From the NCBI GenBank assembly GCA_917880885.1, contig OU862917.1:24726104-24790103 (forward strand): DNA of 64,000 nucleotides. The letters are read 5' to 3'. Both the position numbers and the translations under genes were made by a program. Shown piece after piece: positions 23,216 to 34,780 of the stretch. Position 1 is the first letter of the stretch. Each line of letters starts with the position of its first letter. The stretch comes from Limnephilus marmoratus. Lineage: Eukaryota > Arthropoda > Insecta > Trichoptera > Limnephilidae. Below the pieces are notes generated by a model. The model saw only the letters and a list, made by a program, of their open reading frames with translations. It was not told the DNA's origin and did not search any database.

Positions 23216-24464
23216 TGAAGATATTTATTTAAGAGGTATTTAAACAAAGTTATTTTATTGTAATTTTTATAATTATACCCACAAAGTGTTTGCCACATGT
23301 GAAAATTTAAAATGTTAATGTTTTTACAATCTTAATATTTGTGTCAACGCCGACCCTGTCGTATGCAGTCCTTGTTTGATTGGCAGCCAATTCCATGTCC
23401 TTTTATTACTGCACTATCTCAGATGTTCCCTTTTAAAGTATTGTCCTACGCCATTCTGGGCGGTTCCTGACAACGTAGAACAGAATAGAGAAAAATAAAA
23501 TGTGACTTTCTTGAGAAGGGAAAACCGCCGCTTCGTAAAGTCGTACTGACGTCGTTGAGAGACGGCAATATAAAATTAAACAGTTGCACTTGGTTTTACG
23601 ATGTTAGCGAATAACTTTTTATGATGTCTCTAAGTATTCTACTCGTACAAACACTAGGAAAACTCGTCACATTTGGTTAATACTCTCAGATTTTCTTAAA
23701 ATACTTATGCTACTGCATGAACTAAAATGCAACTGTAAATGCAGGAAACCTACATATGGAACATAAACTTACTTACTGTAGTAAAAGCCCTGAAATTTGT
23801 ATTCTAAAAGGTCTGTGGTCCTGGGGTAAGGCTTTCAACTAGCAATTCTAAGGTCATGGATTCAAATCCGGCGTGCACAAATAAATTTAATTTGCTTTCT
23901 TTTTTTTATTTTTTTTATTAGCAAAATTTTGTGATACATGGGAATAGGTACAAACATAATAACGTAAAATATAAGAGAGTAACAAAAAAGATCCCACAAA
24001 GGCGAAACCTGTGCGTGTGTATTATATTATGTAGATATTAAACAGTGGTGGTTAAAATAGAATGTGTCTTTAGAGATCAACATGATCGATTTTACAGGAG
24101 TTAAATTTCTTAAAATTAAATATATATGTACATATAATAACGTATGTATACACCCAATAAGTACATACACACGTTCATATATATATGTGTACATATAATA
24201 CACATATATTTCCTTTTTTAAATCTAAAATGCAGAAAGACATGGAATATCTTAGGAATTTTAGCATAATTTGTGTTATTTCGTAATAAATTAATTAAAAA
24301 TAAAATAAAGTATATTTGTTGCAAGTTCCAGAGTGGAAGATGCACCCAGTATCGTCCTGGTGTAAGACCACCATTCAGATTTAAGACGTTGTTTGAAATG
24401 GCTTTAGTCATGTTTGGTGACCGGATAATTCTTCTTTCCATCATTTCCCTTCCTCACAACCTTT
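23216..24464. other. Intergenic sequence containing a tRNA-like SINE head
   Basis: No protein gene was recognised. A tRNA-like segment lies at 23822-23884 (listed separately), and a TATA/ATAC-rich low-complexity stretch lies around 24120-24210. Confidence 0.4.
23822..23884 (+). repeat. tRNA-derived SINE head or tRNA pseudogene
   Basis: TGGGGTAAGGC resembles an A box and GGATTCAAATCC a B box at roughly tRNA spacing. The acceptor ends do not pair, so it is not a functional tRNA. Confidence 0.5.
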
Positions 24465-24835
24465 AGCCTTTAGGTCACCCCAAGTGGTTCGCTACGTTTG
24501 GTGACTTAGCAGGGGTGCCCGGGTTCATGGGATGAGGTTTGTCTAGGTCTTGGTGGTGGATAATACGTTTGCCCAACCACTGCGTGGCGGGCTGGATCGG
24601 AGGAGACTGATTGAGGGAGGCCTTTTGACCTCTCCAGCCGGATTCTCCCGACCCTTCGCCTTGCAACGCAGTGTGAAGAACCACCCCTCATACCTTTTTC
24701 CTTCCCATTTCTTCTTCTCCTTCCTTTCCCTTAAAAACCCTCCACACAGCATCCTCAAAGATGACATAGGCCCCTAGGGAAATTGTTTTCCTCGGTGCCT
24801 CCTGTGTGGAGCTAATGGAAAAAAAAAAAAAGCCC
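24465..24835 (+). repeat. RepA family copy 2, with hairpin tail and poly(A)
   Basis: Same order of blocks as copy 1. It ends in CTCCACACAG...CTGTGTGGAG and an A-run at about 24821-24832. It lies directly upstream of the LINE fragment that carries the same tail. Confidence 0.75.
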
Positions 24836-24984
24836 CATAACATTTTCATTTGCGAAAACCAGTGAGCTATTGCAACCCCAATTATGGATGCCATATTCTC
24901 ACTGCCTCCAGGCGACGCAGTTAGGACTCTTGTACGATATTCGCATAAAAAATAATAAAAGCGTTTAGGAAAATGAGTCAATCT

Positions 24985-25483
24985 TTTGTTCTTACTTTAT
25001 TTTACTCGACATCTTCGACTATACCTCGACATGCGGTCCGTTTGATAGATTCACCCATCTTAACAGACGGACTGCAATCTTTAGAGCACAGGCGTCAGGT
25101 GGGAATGCTGTCCTTGTTCTACCGGTATTACAATGGAAGATGCTCCGAGGAACTAGCGTCATTGATCCCCTCGGCACCGGTGCATAGTCGGGAAACACGC
25201 CAAACACGCGCCCAACATTTGTACACGGTTGACATTAGTCACATGAGAACGGGTCGTTTCTATGACTCGTTCTTGAGTTCAACGGCTCGGCTGTGGAACG
25301 ATTTGCCCGCCTCTGTGTTTCCTCCCTCCTACAACATGGGTCTCTTCAAGACCCGTGTTCACTCCTTCCTTTCCTCAAAAAGAACCTCCACACAGCATCT
25401 TCAAAGATGACATAGGCCCCGAGGGAATTAATTTCCTCACGGCCTCCTGTGTGGAGTTAATGTTAAAAAAAAAAAAAAAAAAA
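24985..25483 (+). pseudogene. Non-LTR retrotransposon ORF2 C-terminus with hairpin 3' tail
   Basis: The plus frame up to 25410 reads LEHRRQVGMLSLFYRYYNGR, then RTGRFYDSFLSS, TARLWNDLPASVF and YNMGLFKTRVHSFL. This is a C-terminal block common in insect LINE polyproteins (RLWN-LP-SVFP-YN-FK). RT and endonuclease are absent, so it is 5'-truncated. The stop is followed by a structured tail (25386-25456) and about 19 A residues. The same tail ends the RepA copies, which suggests RepA borrows this LINE's machinery. A fragment of the same LINE recurs at 54017-54100. Confidence 0.75.
25386..25456 (+). repeat. Two-tier hairpin at the LINE/RepA 3' end
   Basis: CTCCACACAG (25386-25395) pairs with CTGTGTGGAG (25447-25456). 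Inside, GGCC..GAGGGAATT faces AATTTCCTC..GGCC. The structure sits just before poly(A), so it is a candidate recognition signal for target-primed reverse transcription. Confidence 0.7.
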
Positions 25484-26393
25484 TTCGATCAACAGAAACC
25501 GAGGGCATATGACGCGATTGGCGTGGTTTAAAAAAATACTTCATTGTTAAATAAGTATTCTACGAACCTCAAAGAAGTATCACTTACGTTAGTATGAACT
25601 CACAGATTTTCTTAATAAATAAACATCCGCTTGAATAACGTACCAAACAAGCCTATAAAATGCAGTGAACTTGGCCAAAGCATGGAAGCATTACACAACT
25701 AGGTAGTAAAGTTCTCCAGTCACTGCTAGTGTCTAATTAAGTTTATTTAGTATTCTCGGAACGTGCCAAAACACTAATTCTTATATTAGTTTAAGGACTG
25801 ATCGATCTGCCTTTCCAAATTCTCCCCAGCTTCCTGACTGTAAATCCGGGAAGAATGCTCCAGAAGGTTTAAATCATAGGTTCTCAACGTGGGCGATAAC
25901 GCCCCCTTGTGGGCGTTTGAGACTTTAAGGGGGGCAGTAGAAGACCCGGAGAAAATTAGAGGGAGTTGAGATGGCACAGTGAGGGCGTAGGCAGATAAAA
26001 AAATATCTTAAAAATACAAAAAAACACGCTAATCACGAACTTATAAAGCAAAGTAAACTTTAATATCGGTTAATTTTCGTTATTGTATGTTTCGTAATCA
26101 TTTTTATCACGTGTGTAAAAATTCACACAAGTTCGGGAGGTGGATGAAAATTGAACTGAAAGATTTCATTACATTTAGATATGCATTTAATTGGATGATA
26201 TGAAAATGTTTATTTTTTATTATATAATATTATCACCTTTACTTTACGTGTATGTAAGACACCGGAACATGAATACAAGAAAGAAGGAGGTAGCAACCCG
26301 GTACTTAAAATACAAAAGAATTGTTTTTTTAAGTTGCTAAACAAAACGGTATAATAAATTAATGTATTTTTAAGTAAATGAAACTATGTTACT

Positions 26394-26520
26394 TTGTTTG
26401 TACCACTTTGTATATTTGTTTAAAGCAGACCGGTTTCGGAACGACCGTTTCTTCCTCAGGGCAAACGTATACTGGTTTGACAATTACAAAATAGTGGGTG
26501 GGAACAATGTATTATTACTG
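26394..26520 (-). ncRNA. Penelope-type terminus with hammerhead-like core (copy A)
   Basis: On the minus strand (26470 to 26421), CTGAGGA is followed by a short bulged stem-loop and GAAACCGGTC. The CUGANGA and GAAA boxes are intact. ACCGGU is self-complementary, so stem III could form only between two molecules. Imperfect inverted flanks (ACCACTTTGTAT and ACAAAATAGTGG) could extend stem I. The same layout occurs at 56202-56305. Confidence 0.55.
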
Positions 26521-26807
26521 AGGATTGTGGTATGGGTGGAGGCGTTGCTAGGGTAGGGATGTCAAAAGTGAAAAAAAATATCGATGTATCGATATTTATT
26601 AAAATATCAATATCGAGAAAAAAATATCGATATATCGGTCAAATTTTCAAGAGATTTTGCGTTTTTAAAATAATAGTGTATTCAGCTCAATATTATCAAT
26701 AGTAATTTTTATACACAATGTGCTTTTTTAATGTACAAAAATCTCAATAAAAATGAAGGTATTTTTATCAGTATTATATTTTTATCGGTATTCATTTTTA
26801 TTAGGTA

Positions 26808-26962
26808 AGGGAACGTACCCATACTAAGTGCCCATTTTTTTTTGCGATTTTTATCCCCCCCCAGGTGACCAAAAACCTAAGCAAACCGCCGCTCATTTGT
26901 ACCAAGCGTGACATTTTGAAGACCCCCCCCCGAATAGCTCACGTAGTTTGGGTACGTTCCCT
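26808..26962 (+). mobile_element. 155-bp MITE, AGGGAACGTACCC termini, copy 1
   Basis: The ends AGGGAACGTACCCATACTA and its near-complement (AGTTTGGGTACGTTCCCT) bound a body with two C-runs. Copy 2 at 61591-61751 is the same element in opposite orientation. Flanks suggest a TA target duplication. Confidence 0.8.
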
Positions 26963-27015
26963 AATAATTACAAAAATATCAAAAACTAAAAAGCTGTCTT
27001 CTAACTTATATGTAA

Positions 27016-27050
27016 ACTGAGACGCATACAAAGTTTGTATGCGTCTCAGT
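27016..27050. repeat. Perfect palindrome, 17-bp arms
   Basis: ACTGAGACGCATACAAA, a single G, then its exact reverse complement. No gene precedes it, so it is not called a terminator. Confidence 0.85.
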
Positions 27051-27744
27051 GACATTCTATTGGCGTATTAACCTGTTAAAAAGGACTTCGTGTTTGGAAC
27101 AAGGTATAGTCAATAATCAAAGACAATTGGGAACCAACACATAGGAGTGGCTTAGACAAAAATGGCGAAAAATAGCATACATTTCTATGTACGTACCTAC
27201 ACACATGAGATAGTATTAGTGATCACAAATACTAATGCAAAGACAATAGATTTGTAAGCTATTAATAGTTAAAATTTCAACCGCCAGATGTCATGACCCA
27301 ATACAGTTACTTTTTCCATTCGGTCCTATACGGTTTTGGATTCTAGTGACTTTAAATACATAAATTTTAAAATATATCGTTTTTGATACAATTTTAGATA
27401 TTGGATATTTTCTATCGATATATCGGATCAAAATATATCGGCTAAAAATATCGATATATTGAATTAAAAATATCGATATATCGATACTTTTTCAACAAGC
27501 CTATGCTAGGGATTATTGAAGAGTGGGTGGGGGAACATATCCATGATTGGGCTGTAATATAATTTTTTTTGTTTGTTGATAATGGATTCATTATTTTTAA
27601 GGGATTTTTTTATTTCCAAGGCTTCTAAGTTATCTAAGCGTTTGTTTGTTTATTTCATTTATCGTTTAACGTTTGTTTCGTTTATCTATAATGGATAACC
27701 ACAAAGTTATAGCAACATTCAAAAGTATAATATAATAATAAACA

Positions 27745-27780
27745 ATTATAATAATAATAATAATAATAATAATATAATAA
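27745..27780. repeat. (TAA)n microsatellite at the 5' edge of the R4/Dong fragment
   Basis: About a dozen TAA/AAT units abut the first codons of the LINE fragment. Dong of Bombyx mori is known to insert in TAA repeats, so this is a plausible target-site relic. Confidence 0.75.
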
Positions 27781-29093
27781 ATCACACTAGTATTAAAAAT
27801 GATATTAGGATTAAATTTCAAACTAGGATCAGAAAAATTTTAAAATGCAATCTATCTGCTAAAAATTTAGTAAACGCAATAAATACTTGGGCAATACCTC
27901 TACTAACGTACTCATTTGGCATAATTAAATGGTCCAATACAGATTTAGATAGTTTAGAACGATTAATTAGAACTACGTTAACAAAATTTAATTGCCATCA
28001 TCCAAATTCAGCTATAGAACGAATTAATTTACCTAGAAATTTAGGAGGTAGAGGTGTAGTCAAAATAACATCTTTGAAACACAATCAGGTAGAAATGCTT
28101 AGAAATTTTTTCCATAGGAAAGCTAATAGCTCAGAAATGCACAAAATAATTTGCAAGGCAGATAGAAATATTACACCTTTAAATTTATATGACGAGAATG
28201 CCAACATTCTTATAAATACTAACCAGGAATTATTAGATTCCTGGTCAAATAAAATTATTCACGCAAAACACTTCAATTATCTCAACCAAACGTATGTTGA
28301 CAAACTTTCGTCAAACAAATGGTTGAGTATTGGAGAGTTGAGCGCAGAAATAGAAGGATTTATGCTTGCCATTCAAGATAGAGTCATTAATACTAAAAAT
28401 TATAGAAAGCATATAATCAAAGATATAAATCAAATTGATGATTTATGTAGAAAATGTTTGGCTTTTCCCGAAACTATAGAACATATTATATCGGGATGTT
28501 CTATATTAGCGCCTTCCGAGTATACATTTAGGCACAATCAGGTTTTAAAAATAATTCACCAAAGTTTGGTAATTAAACATAACTTGATTGATTGCCGTAA
28601 TGTAGTACCTTATTATGAATATGAACCAAATTCATTTATAGAAAATGAATTTTATAAAATATATTATGATAAAACTATACTAACAGACAGAACAATTAGT
28701 CATAATAGACCTGATATAGTTTTACATGACAAAATTAAAAAAATAACTTACATCATTGATGTAGCTATTCCAAATTCCTGTAATATTCAAAAAACTGTTT
28801 CTGAAAAAATTAGAAAATACACAGATTTAGGAAATGAGATTAAAAGAATTTGGCATTCTCGGACTATAAAAATATTACCATTTGTTATTTCGGCCACTGG
28901 CATAATACCTAGGAATCTGATTCAAAATTTAAGCATATTAGATTTGTCAAAGAATTTGTATATAAAAATGCAAAAAGCAGTAATTTTAAATACATGTAGG
29001 ATTACAAAAGATTTTTTAAATATTTATATTGAGGGATCAGTAGGATTTATAGGTTCAATTAGAAATGCCACAGAGCCGAACCCTCTGATATGA
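27780..29093 (+). pseudogene. R4/Dong-type LINE, C-terminal fragment with restriction-like endonuclease
   Basis: About 437 codons stay open from the TAA repeat to a stop at 29093. The first part is the RT thumb region (TWAIPLLTYSFGIIKW; LPRNLGGRGV, typical of this group). Next comes a CCHC box, CRKC...H...C (about 28450-28502). Last is the restriction-like endonuclease core NRPDIVL...TYIIDVAIPN...EKIRKYTDL (about 28700-28825), with the PD, D and K residues in place. Known elements of this group use that nuclease for site-specific target-primed integration. The RT catalytic core is missing, so this is 5'-truncated, but the C-terminus has no stop or frameshift, which suggests a fairly young copy. 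R2 or NeSL affiliation cannot be excluded. Confidence 0.8.
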
Positions 29094-29256
29094 AAATATC
29101 TGGAGTCGGTGAATTATATTCCCATTTGGTCTCTAGTAGGTTGACATGTTGTTCTTGTATTGTTTTGTATTTATAATACTTATATAGTGCAATTGCATAA
29201 CGTGGATTCACTAGATGATCATTTGGGGAAGTGTATGAAAGGGTTTAGTTTTTCCT

Positions 29257-29258
<2 letters not shown>

Positions 29259-29337
<79 letters not shown>
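29259..29337. repeat. 79-nt pure T tract
   Basis: Uninterrupted T from 29259 to 29337, about 165 bp past the LINE stop codon. It may be the poly(A) of a minus-strand insertion or an expanded homopolymer. Its exact length is unreliable in any assembly. Confidence 0.8.
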
Positions 29338-29338
<1 letters not shown>

Positions 29339-29920
29339 GGGGAAAATTTAACCCGGACATTTAAATCTGGTTAATATGATAAAATCCAATTAATAAACAC
29401 TGTTAAAAAATATTTTAAAGATAATATAAAAAAAAAAACTAAAAAAAAAGTTTCCGACTAATCTAATCTCAAGAACAACTACTTATAACTCAGTTTCCAA
29501 GTGATACTCTGTTCTTCAAATAAGTTAAATTTTGTATTGTTTTTAGCAACTATTTACATATCACCGAACTTACAACTTATTGTTTTTTACATTCACATTG
29601 TAATTTAAGAACTTAAATATAGCATTAAAAATGTACACTACTCTTCCAGACACAAGCTAATGCTTCCATGGAAGAGTGGTATTAACGTATTTTAAAATTA
29701 ACATGTACGCAAATTACTACATTATCTAAATGTATATTATATTTTATATGCTAAAATAAATAAAAAAAATATATATATATAATATATTTTTAATCGAATT
29801 ATTGATTCCGTGACAGTTTAGCCCCCCCCCCTCCCATAAAAGTTAAAAATGGGGGCTCTACAAAAAATATTCTCAAAGTAGGCGGTAGGCAAAATAAGGT
29901 TGAGAATCTATGGTTTAAAT

Positions 29921-30597
29921 GATTGCTTTAAAACAGGCTTCAAATAAACTTTTTATCACTTGGGCGTCTTCTACGCTTTATTGTCCAGAGCGGAGTTTTA
30001 CTCTCATTGTTTTAAATGGCACATTCAAAACAGTGCCATAAAATCTGGAATAATATTAAAATAAAATTACCCCCTTGCGATAAGATACGGCTGCGGGCTG
30101 GCTTTTACGACTGCGTAATTTTTATTTAATCAGAAGAAATATTTTCAGCCATTTTTTGCAGATACTGCACACGGCCGATTCGTGGAAACGCTTTTATACG
30201 TGCACCCCCCTGTCATAAAATGCTAGGTTTTATCCAAATTGAGGAAATGTGTTTATTAAATAAATTTTTTGGACACTTTTGTTTTTTAACAACCATCTAC
30301 TTCAATCAACTTTTTTCACTTTCATCCTTGCCTTGGTAGATATTGACGTACCGCACTACGCTGCCCAGGTGGTATTTGTTATAAACATACTCTACAGAAA
30401 TCCGAATGAATGTTGTTGTTTACTTCAAATTTATTATTTTAAAGTTTATTTTCTTTTTATTCATCTAATTTTTAGACTTAGACGATACCGCTCAACTCAC
30501 GGAGCCATTGGAACTATGGTATTAAATTGGTAATATTGTAAGATGTAGTATCCGCTCAAAAAGAAGAAAAAGTAGAGATATGTAAATACGGTTCACG
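29921..30597. other. Intergenic sequence, nothing recognised
   Basis: No supported gene. The small open frame at 30279-30533 has no recognised motif. Confidence 0.4.
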
Positions 30598-30599
30598 GC

Positions 30600-30999
30600 G
30601 AGTTCATCGAAAATCAATTCATCGAAAATAAATTCATCGAAAACGAGTTCGTCGAAAACCAATTCATCGAAAACCAATTCATCGAATGATCAATTTAGCA
30701 ATTCGCCAATTCACCGAAAAAAAAATATTTTGTAGATATTTGAGAGAAATACCGAGCGGACCGGGAAGTTAAAAAAGCATTGGTCAATAAAAGTTGACGA
30801 TAAATTTATATATAAAAAAATTTATAAGTACCTAATAAAACTTTGGACAAGGAGACTAAACTAACCTAACTTTTTTTTCGATGAATTGGCGAATCGATGA
30901 ATTGATCATTCGATGAATTGTTTTTAGATGAATTGGTTTTCGATGAACTCGTTTTCGATGAATTTGCTTTCGATGAATTGATTTTCAATGAACTTGTCG
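30600..30999. mobile_element. Fold-back element with 18-bp iterated motif
   Basis: The left arm (30600-30725) is about seven tandem units of TTCATCGAAAACCAA-like 18-mers. The right arm (30871-30999) is the inverse complement with scattered differences. The loop is about 145 bp and AT-rich. No coding capacity. The design resembles Drosophila FB elements. Confidence 0.75.
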
Positions 31000-32954
31000 G
31001 TTAATGTAAATATGAATGTTAGAGGGAGCGCGCTAATATTAAAAACGACAATATGCGAAAATTGTGAAAATGTTTAATAAAACACGAATGTTTTAAAATA
31101 AAGCAAAAATCTCGTGGGGAATGTCTAAAATAGCATTTAAAGAACCACGTGAATTTTTATACATATAACTTGTAAAATAACTGTAAAAACGTGTTTATAA
31201 TACTTTTCGGAGCATACTTTGCGAATTTCATATAATTGCTGTTTCGGCGTGGGGAATGTATAGATATTATCTTCAAGAGTAATGTATATTTTTTTAAGAG
31301 CTTTAAAACTTAACGTATTTTAGGAAAATATGTAATAAATCGGTAGCAATTCGGGAAGCCGGGTCTTAAGAGCCTAGCAGTCCTACGAAATTTTCAAATT
31401 CGGTGAAATTAGTTTGCTGTTTCGTCGTAACGTCGCCCGTGTAGTTTTTACATATATTATTTTAACTTCGTTATTCTGATTTGAAGTTGTACATAATTCC
31501 ACAACGCTACTTGTAATCTAATTCCCCGATTCCTCCTCCCGTCAACTAGGGCTTCGACTACCGTGTGAGTCCGGCTACCGACATACTCAATGGTTTCTTC
31601 CATAGTAAAATCGAGACTGTTCAATTATTCATATTAAATGCAGACTGTACATTTACAAAGCAGCTCAATACCCCAACATTCATATAACAAAATAACGACT
31701 TGATCTATATCCCACATGGCAGAACAGCACAGCATGGCAAGAGGTATGGTGCTGCTAAATGATATCTCTAGGTCCCTTGACATTTTCAACATTAGTCTTG
31801 AAGGTTTCAAGAGTAATTTTAGGCAAGAACTCTAAAATATGTATTAACGTAATTTTTTTTCTTTCTAGTTTAAAGTTATGTAGGTATATCTTATGTGTAT
31901 TGTAATTCGATTATATTAAGGCGGTACACAATCCTAATAATTTTTGTACGCTCAAAACTCACATTTTAATCATTTCCGGCGAATCCGTAACTAAAATAAC
32001 TTTTTTATTTCCATGCCGCACAAGAAATGCGAGTTATTTATATATTAGATTAATAAAAACAGTACCTTACCATTTATATATTTTACGTACAACGATTTCA
32101 AAACTTTATAACCCGTTTTTCAACTATAAAGTTAGCGGTAAGCACCAGATTTTATTTTTCTTGGCGATGAATTAATAATTTCGGGAGGACAACATTGAGA
32201 CACATTTTAAATATTTGTAGCACGTTCTTCAGAATTAATTAAAATGAACGCGGCCGAAAGGGCGAATCTCCAGGCCTGCTTGGGTGAATTCGACCGTACG
32301 TTCGTACAATACGCCGTGCCGCGGCGTATATTTGTTTACACGCTTTCTTCACTTACGTCGTTAAGATTCTCACACTATTTGTCTTCTTCTTCTTTTCTTT
32401 GATGCGGAAAATTCCGTAGTAGGTCCGTCCAGTGCACGGGTCGCGAGTAGCAATTTGTATACACAGTTTCTTTACTTACGTCGTTAAGATTCTAAGTATA
32501 TTTTAGGGTATATTGTCATCTTAATCTGTTATGCACAAAAAAAAACTCACACCGGATTTAAATTATGCAACTTTCTGATAGGCAATTTCTCGATAATTGT
32601 GCATTAAAATACACAGAAGAATTAATAATAGATTTTTTTTTATTTTATTTTATATTTCCTTACATCTTTTCCGGGCGCATATCGATCAGCCTTGCTACGA
32701 ACCCAACGGGCTGCAGAAATTCCCAGGACTTATTCCATGTTTGCCCACGCAATAAAATCTTATGGGTCATGTCAACAGCAAATCCCTTTCAGTTGTAGTA
32801 AGGACGGTATCATTTTTTAGCGAAGGAAACTACAACAACTGTCAGTGAACATGGTGGGGGAAGAGTAAACAAGGCTTAAGGGAGTAGGGGTTGCTGACGA
32901 AACGAACTTTACCCTTTAATCTGATGGAATATAATGTAAGAAACACCCTAAAAT
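31000..32954. other. Intergenic sequence with a local 122-bp repeat
   Basis: No gene recognised. The word TTACGTCGTTAAGATTCT occurs near 32355 and 32477, each preceded by a TTTGT(A/T)TACAC block, indicating an old tandem duplication of about 122 bp. Composition turns GC-rich at about 32250-32340 and again at 32420-32450. Confidence 0.45.
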
Positions 32955-33540
32955 ATTGTATAATTTATTTATTTATTAAATATACACGGTATAAATATAC
33001 CATAAACATTAATTAAATTAAATTAAGAAGTGACACCAAAGATATAATTACAAAGATTTAATTTTAGTTAATCTATAGTATAACTAAAATTAATATTGAT
33101 TTTTAACAAATTGACAGAATAGCCCTCTTGTACCTACCTTCCTTACAGTTAAAAGGATCTGCCACATCTGCATATCTATTAGTAACTTCATGTAACCTAG
33201 GTACAAGCGAGTGTTTCGTATACTCAGTCCTGTTATTGTTGTATTTAAATAGAATTTTAGAACGAGTGGTTCTTGTGGGAATATGAAATTCAATGAGCTT
33301 AGTTAAATCAGGACTGTTTTTTCTACCATTTCAATTTTGAACATAAACATGTCGGATATAATTCTTCGATCTGAGGGTCTTTCATCAAGTAATTTTAGTT
33401 TATGTTTTCAATGGGAATACCGAGTTTAAAATGAATGTGTCTTATGTTGAATTTTTTCGATTTAATCTGAATGTATTTTAAAATGGGGGGACCAGAGCGA
33501 GGAGTTATATTCGACTTAACTACGTACTAAGGATGTATAA
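32955..33540 (-). pseudogene. Non-LTR retrotransposon C-terminus and 3' UTR
   Basis: On the minus strand, YNSSLWSPHFK and IEKIQHKTHSF (about 33510-33430) match the RT C-terminal 'LEY...W.P' block of LINEs, with in-frame stops. Further on, FHIPTRTTRSKILFKYNNN, RLHEVTNRYADV and YKRAILSIC run to a stop near 33106. The 3' UTR ends with an AATAAATAAATTA-type tail at 32955. 5'-truncated and inactive. Confidence 0.7.
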
Positions 33541-33746
33541 TGAATTTTTATTCGGCGTTCTTCTCAAGACTCAACACATATTGTTACACAGCTACACGCA
33601 TGTATTCATGCTCGGCAGTTTGGCTCGATCGAACATGCTGACTTGAAACCACGGCCGTCGCTCGAGCAGCTCGACACAGGACGGCATAGATTTAAAACCA
33701 AGACGCTCAATCAAATCGGAAATTTCTGACAAACACAATTTTTCTC

Positions 33747-34780
33747 AGGGCCTATGTCATCTTTAGGGCTGCTGTGTGGAGGGTCTTTTTATGGAAAGGA
33801 AGGAAGGGAAGTTCTGGGTAGCAGAAGGGTCGGAATCTGGGGGTCAATGTGCCTCGGAGTGACGGACGTTTGAATCCATCCCTGCAACGGCGTTGCAAGG
33901 CGACGCGCGACGGGTAGAGTGATATCGGCTAGAGAGGTCTAGGTTAGGTTAGGTCTTCCTCAACCAATCTATCTCGATCTGGATCCGGGCCGCCATGCAT
34001 TTAAGGGGACACCACCACTTTCCCAACGGCGTTATAAGGAAACATATGGTTTCCTCCTTCACCGCACACGTCAAGACTCTACTTTTTTTTAACGAAGTTA
34101 CATTTATTTAAACGACTCTAGAACCTCCAGTGTCCATGCATACGGGGTTAGTAAGCAGTGTGCGAGTACTTACATTAAAATTATATATAAATTATATTCT
34201 TCTGAAATAGTTAACATAAAAAAAAGATAATAGTGTTAGTAAAAGAAAAAGAAAAATAACGGCTCTAACCAGTCGAAGAAACCTTCTGGAAATAAAATAA
34301 GTAATGAGGAAAAAAACAGTTATATGATTGTTATAATGTAAGTAATTACTATAATAGCAGAAAGAAATAAAATATATAATAAGCCAGAGAAAGTATTCCA
34401 TAGACCACCGGGCAGTTCCAATGAGAATGCGTGTAGCTATCGGCCCAACCGCAGACGATGCTCGAAGTCCGTGCCCTTTAGCCGGCTCCCCGATTTTGCC
34501 TCGAAGAAATGTTGGAACAGAAGGGGAATTTTTTGAAGACCTTGTGGAAAAGATGAGCGTCGGGTTACCGGAGGGGGGACGGAAGGGCCGCCATGCAGTC
34601 ATACGCATTTGCTGCCAAGACTTAGACTAACCTCACCCCATGAATCTGGGCACACCTGCAAAATCACAAAACGTAGCGGATCACTCGGGGTGACCTATAA
34701 CAGGGGTGTTGGTTATCCAATAAATGGTTCCCAGGGCGGCGGTACTTATATCAACCTCCAAAATTGAGAAGTTTTGTTTT
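33747..34780 (-). repeat. RepA family copy 3, split by an insertion
   Basis: On the minus strand, RepA blocks occupy 34780-34585 and 33999-33747, ending at the hairpin-tail side near 33747 (CTGTGTGGAG on plus). The two parts align end to end with other copies once 34000-34584 is removed. Confidence 0.7.
34000..34584 (-). mobile_element. 585-bp insertion with 13-bp target duplication
   Basis: gggccgccatgca occurs at 33987-33999 and again at 34585-34597, flanking the insert exactly. On the minus strand the insert contains AAATAAATGTAACTTCG and an A-run near its end. A 13-bp duplication and A-rich 3' end fit LINE-driven retroposition. A minus-strand frame of 138 codons begins in the flanking RepA sequence, so it is unlikely to be a real gene. 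Source sequence not recognised. Confidence 0.7.

Larger units (their letters stand above)
26573..27497. mobile_element. Fold-back element with iterated TATCGATA arms
   Basis: The left arm (about 26573-26645) and right arm (about 27388-27497) are inverted and built from repeats of AATATCGATATATCG. The loop holds a separate MITE (26808-26962) and a perfect palindrome (27016-27050). Tandem-repeat arms recall Drosophila FB elements. Boundaries are approximate. Confidence 0.6.
25875..29912. mobile_element. hAT-type element with nested insertions
   Basis: The left end CATAGGTTCTCAAC (25875-25888) and right end (29899-29912, reverse complement CATAGATTCTCAAC) are inverted with one mismatch. They are flanked by the perfect 8-bp duplication gtttaaat (25867-25874 and 29913-29920). 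An 8-bp duplication with GGTTCTCAAC-type ends fits the hAT superfamily. No hAT transposase is present. The 4038 bp are largely later inserts: a Penelope terminus, a TATCGATA fold-back, a MITE and an R4/Dong LINE. The original was probably a sub-kilobase non-autonomous element. Confidence 0.8.

Noticed and set aside
29160..29351. 63-codon frame ending in a phenylalanine run
   Set aside because: It is the translation of the 79-nt T tract, not a gene.
33938..33957. Telomere-like TTAGG repeats (also at 61083)
   Set aside because: Only two or three units occur, inside RepA and a fold-back. No array.
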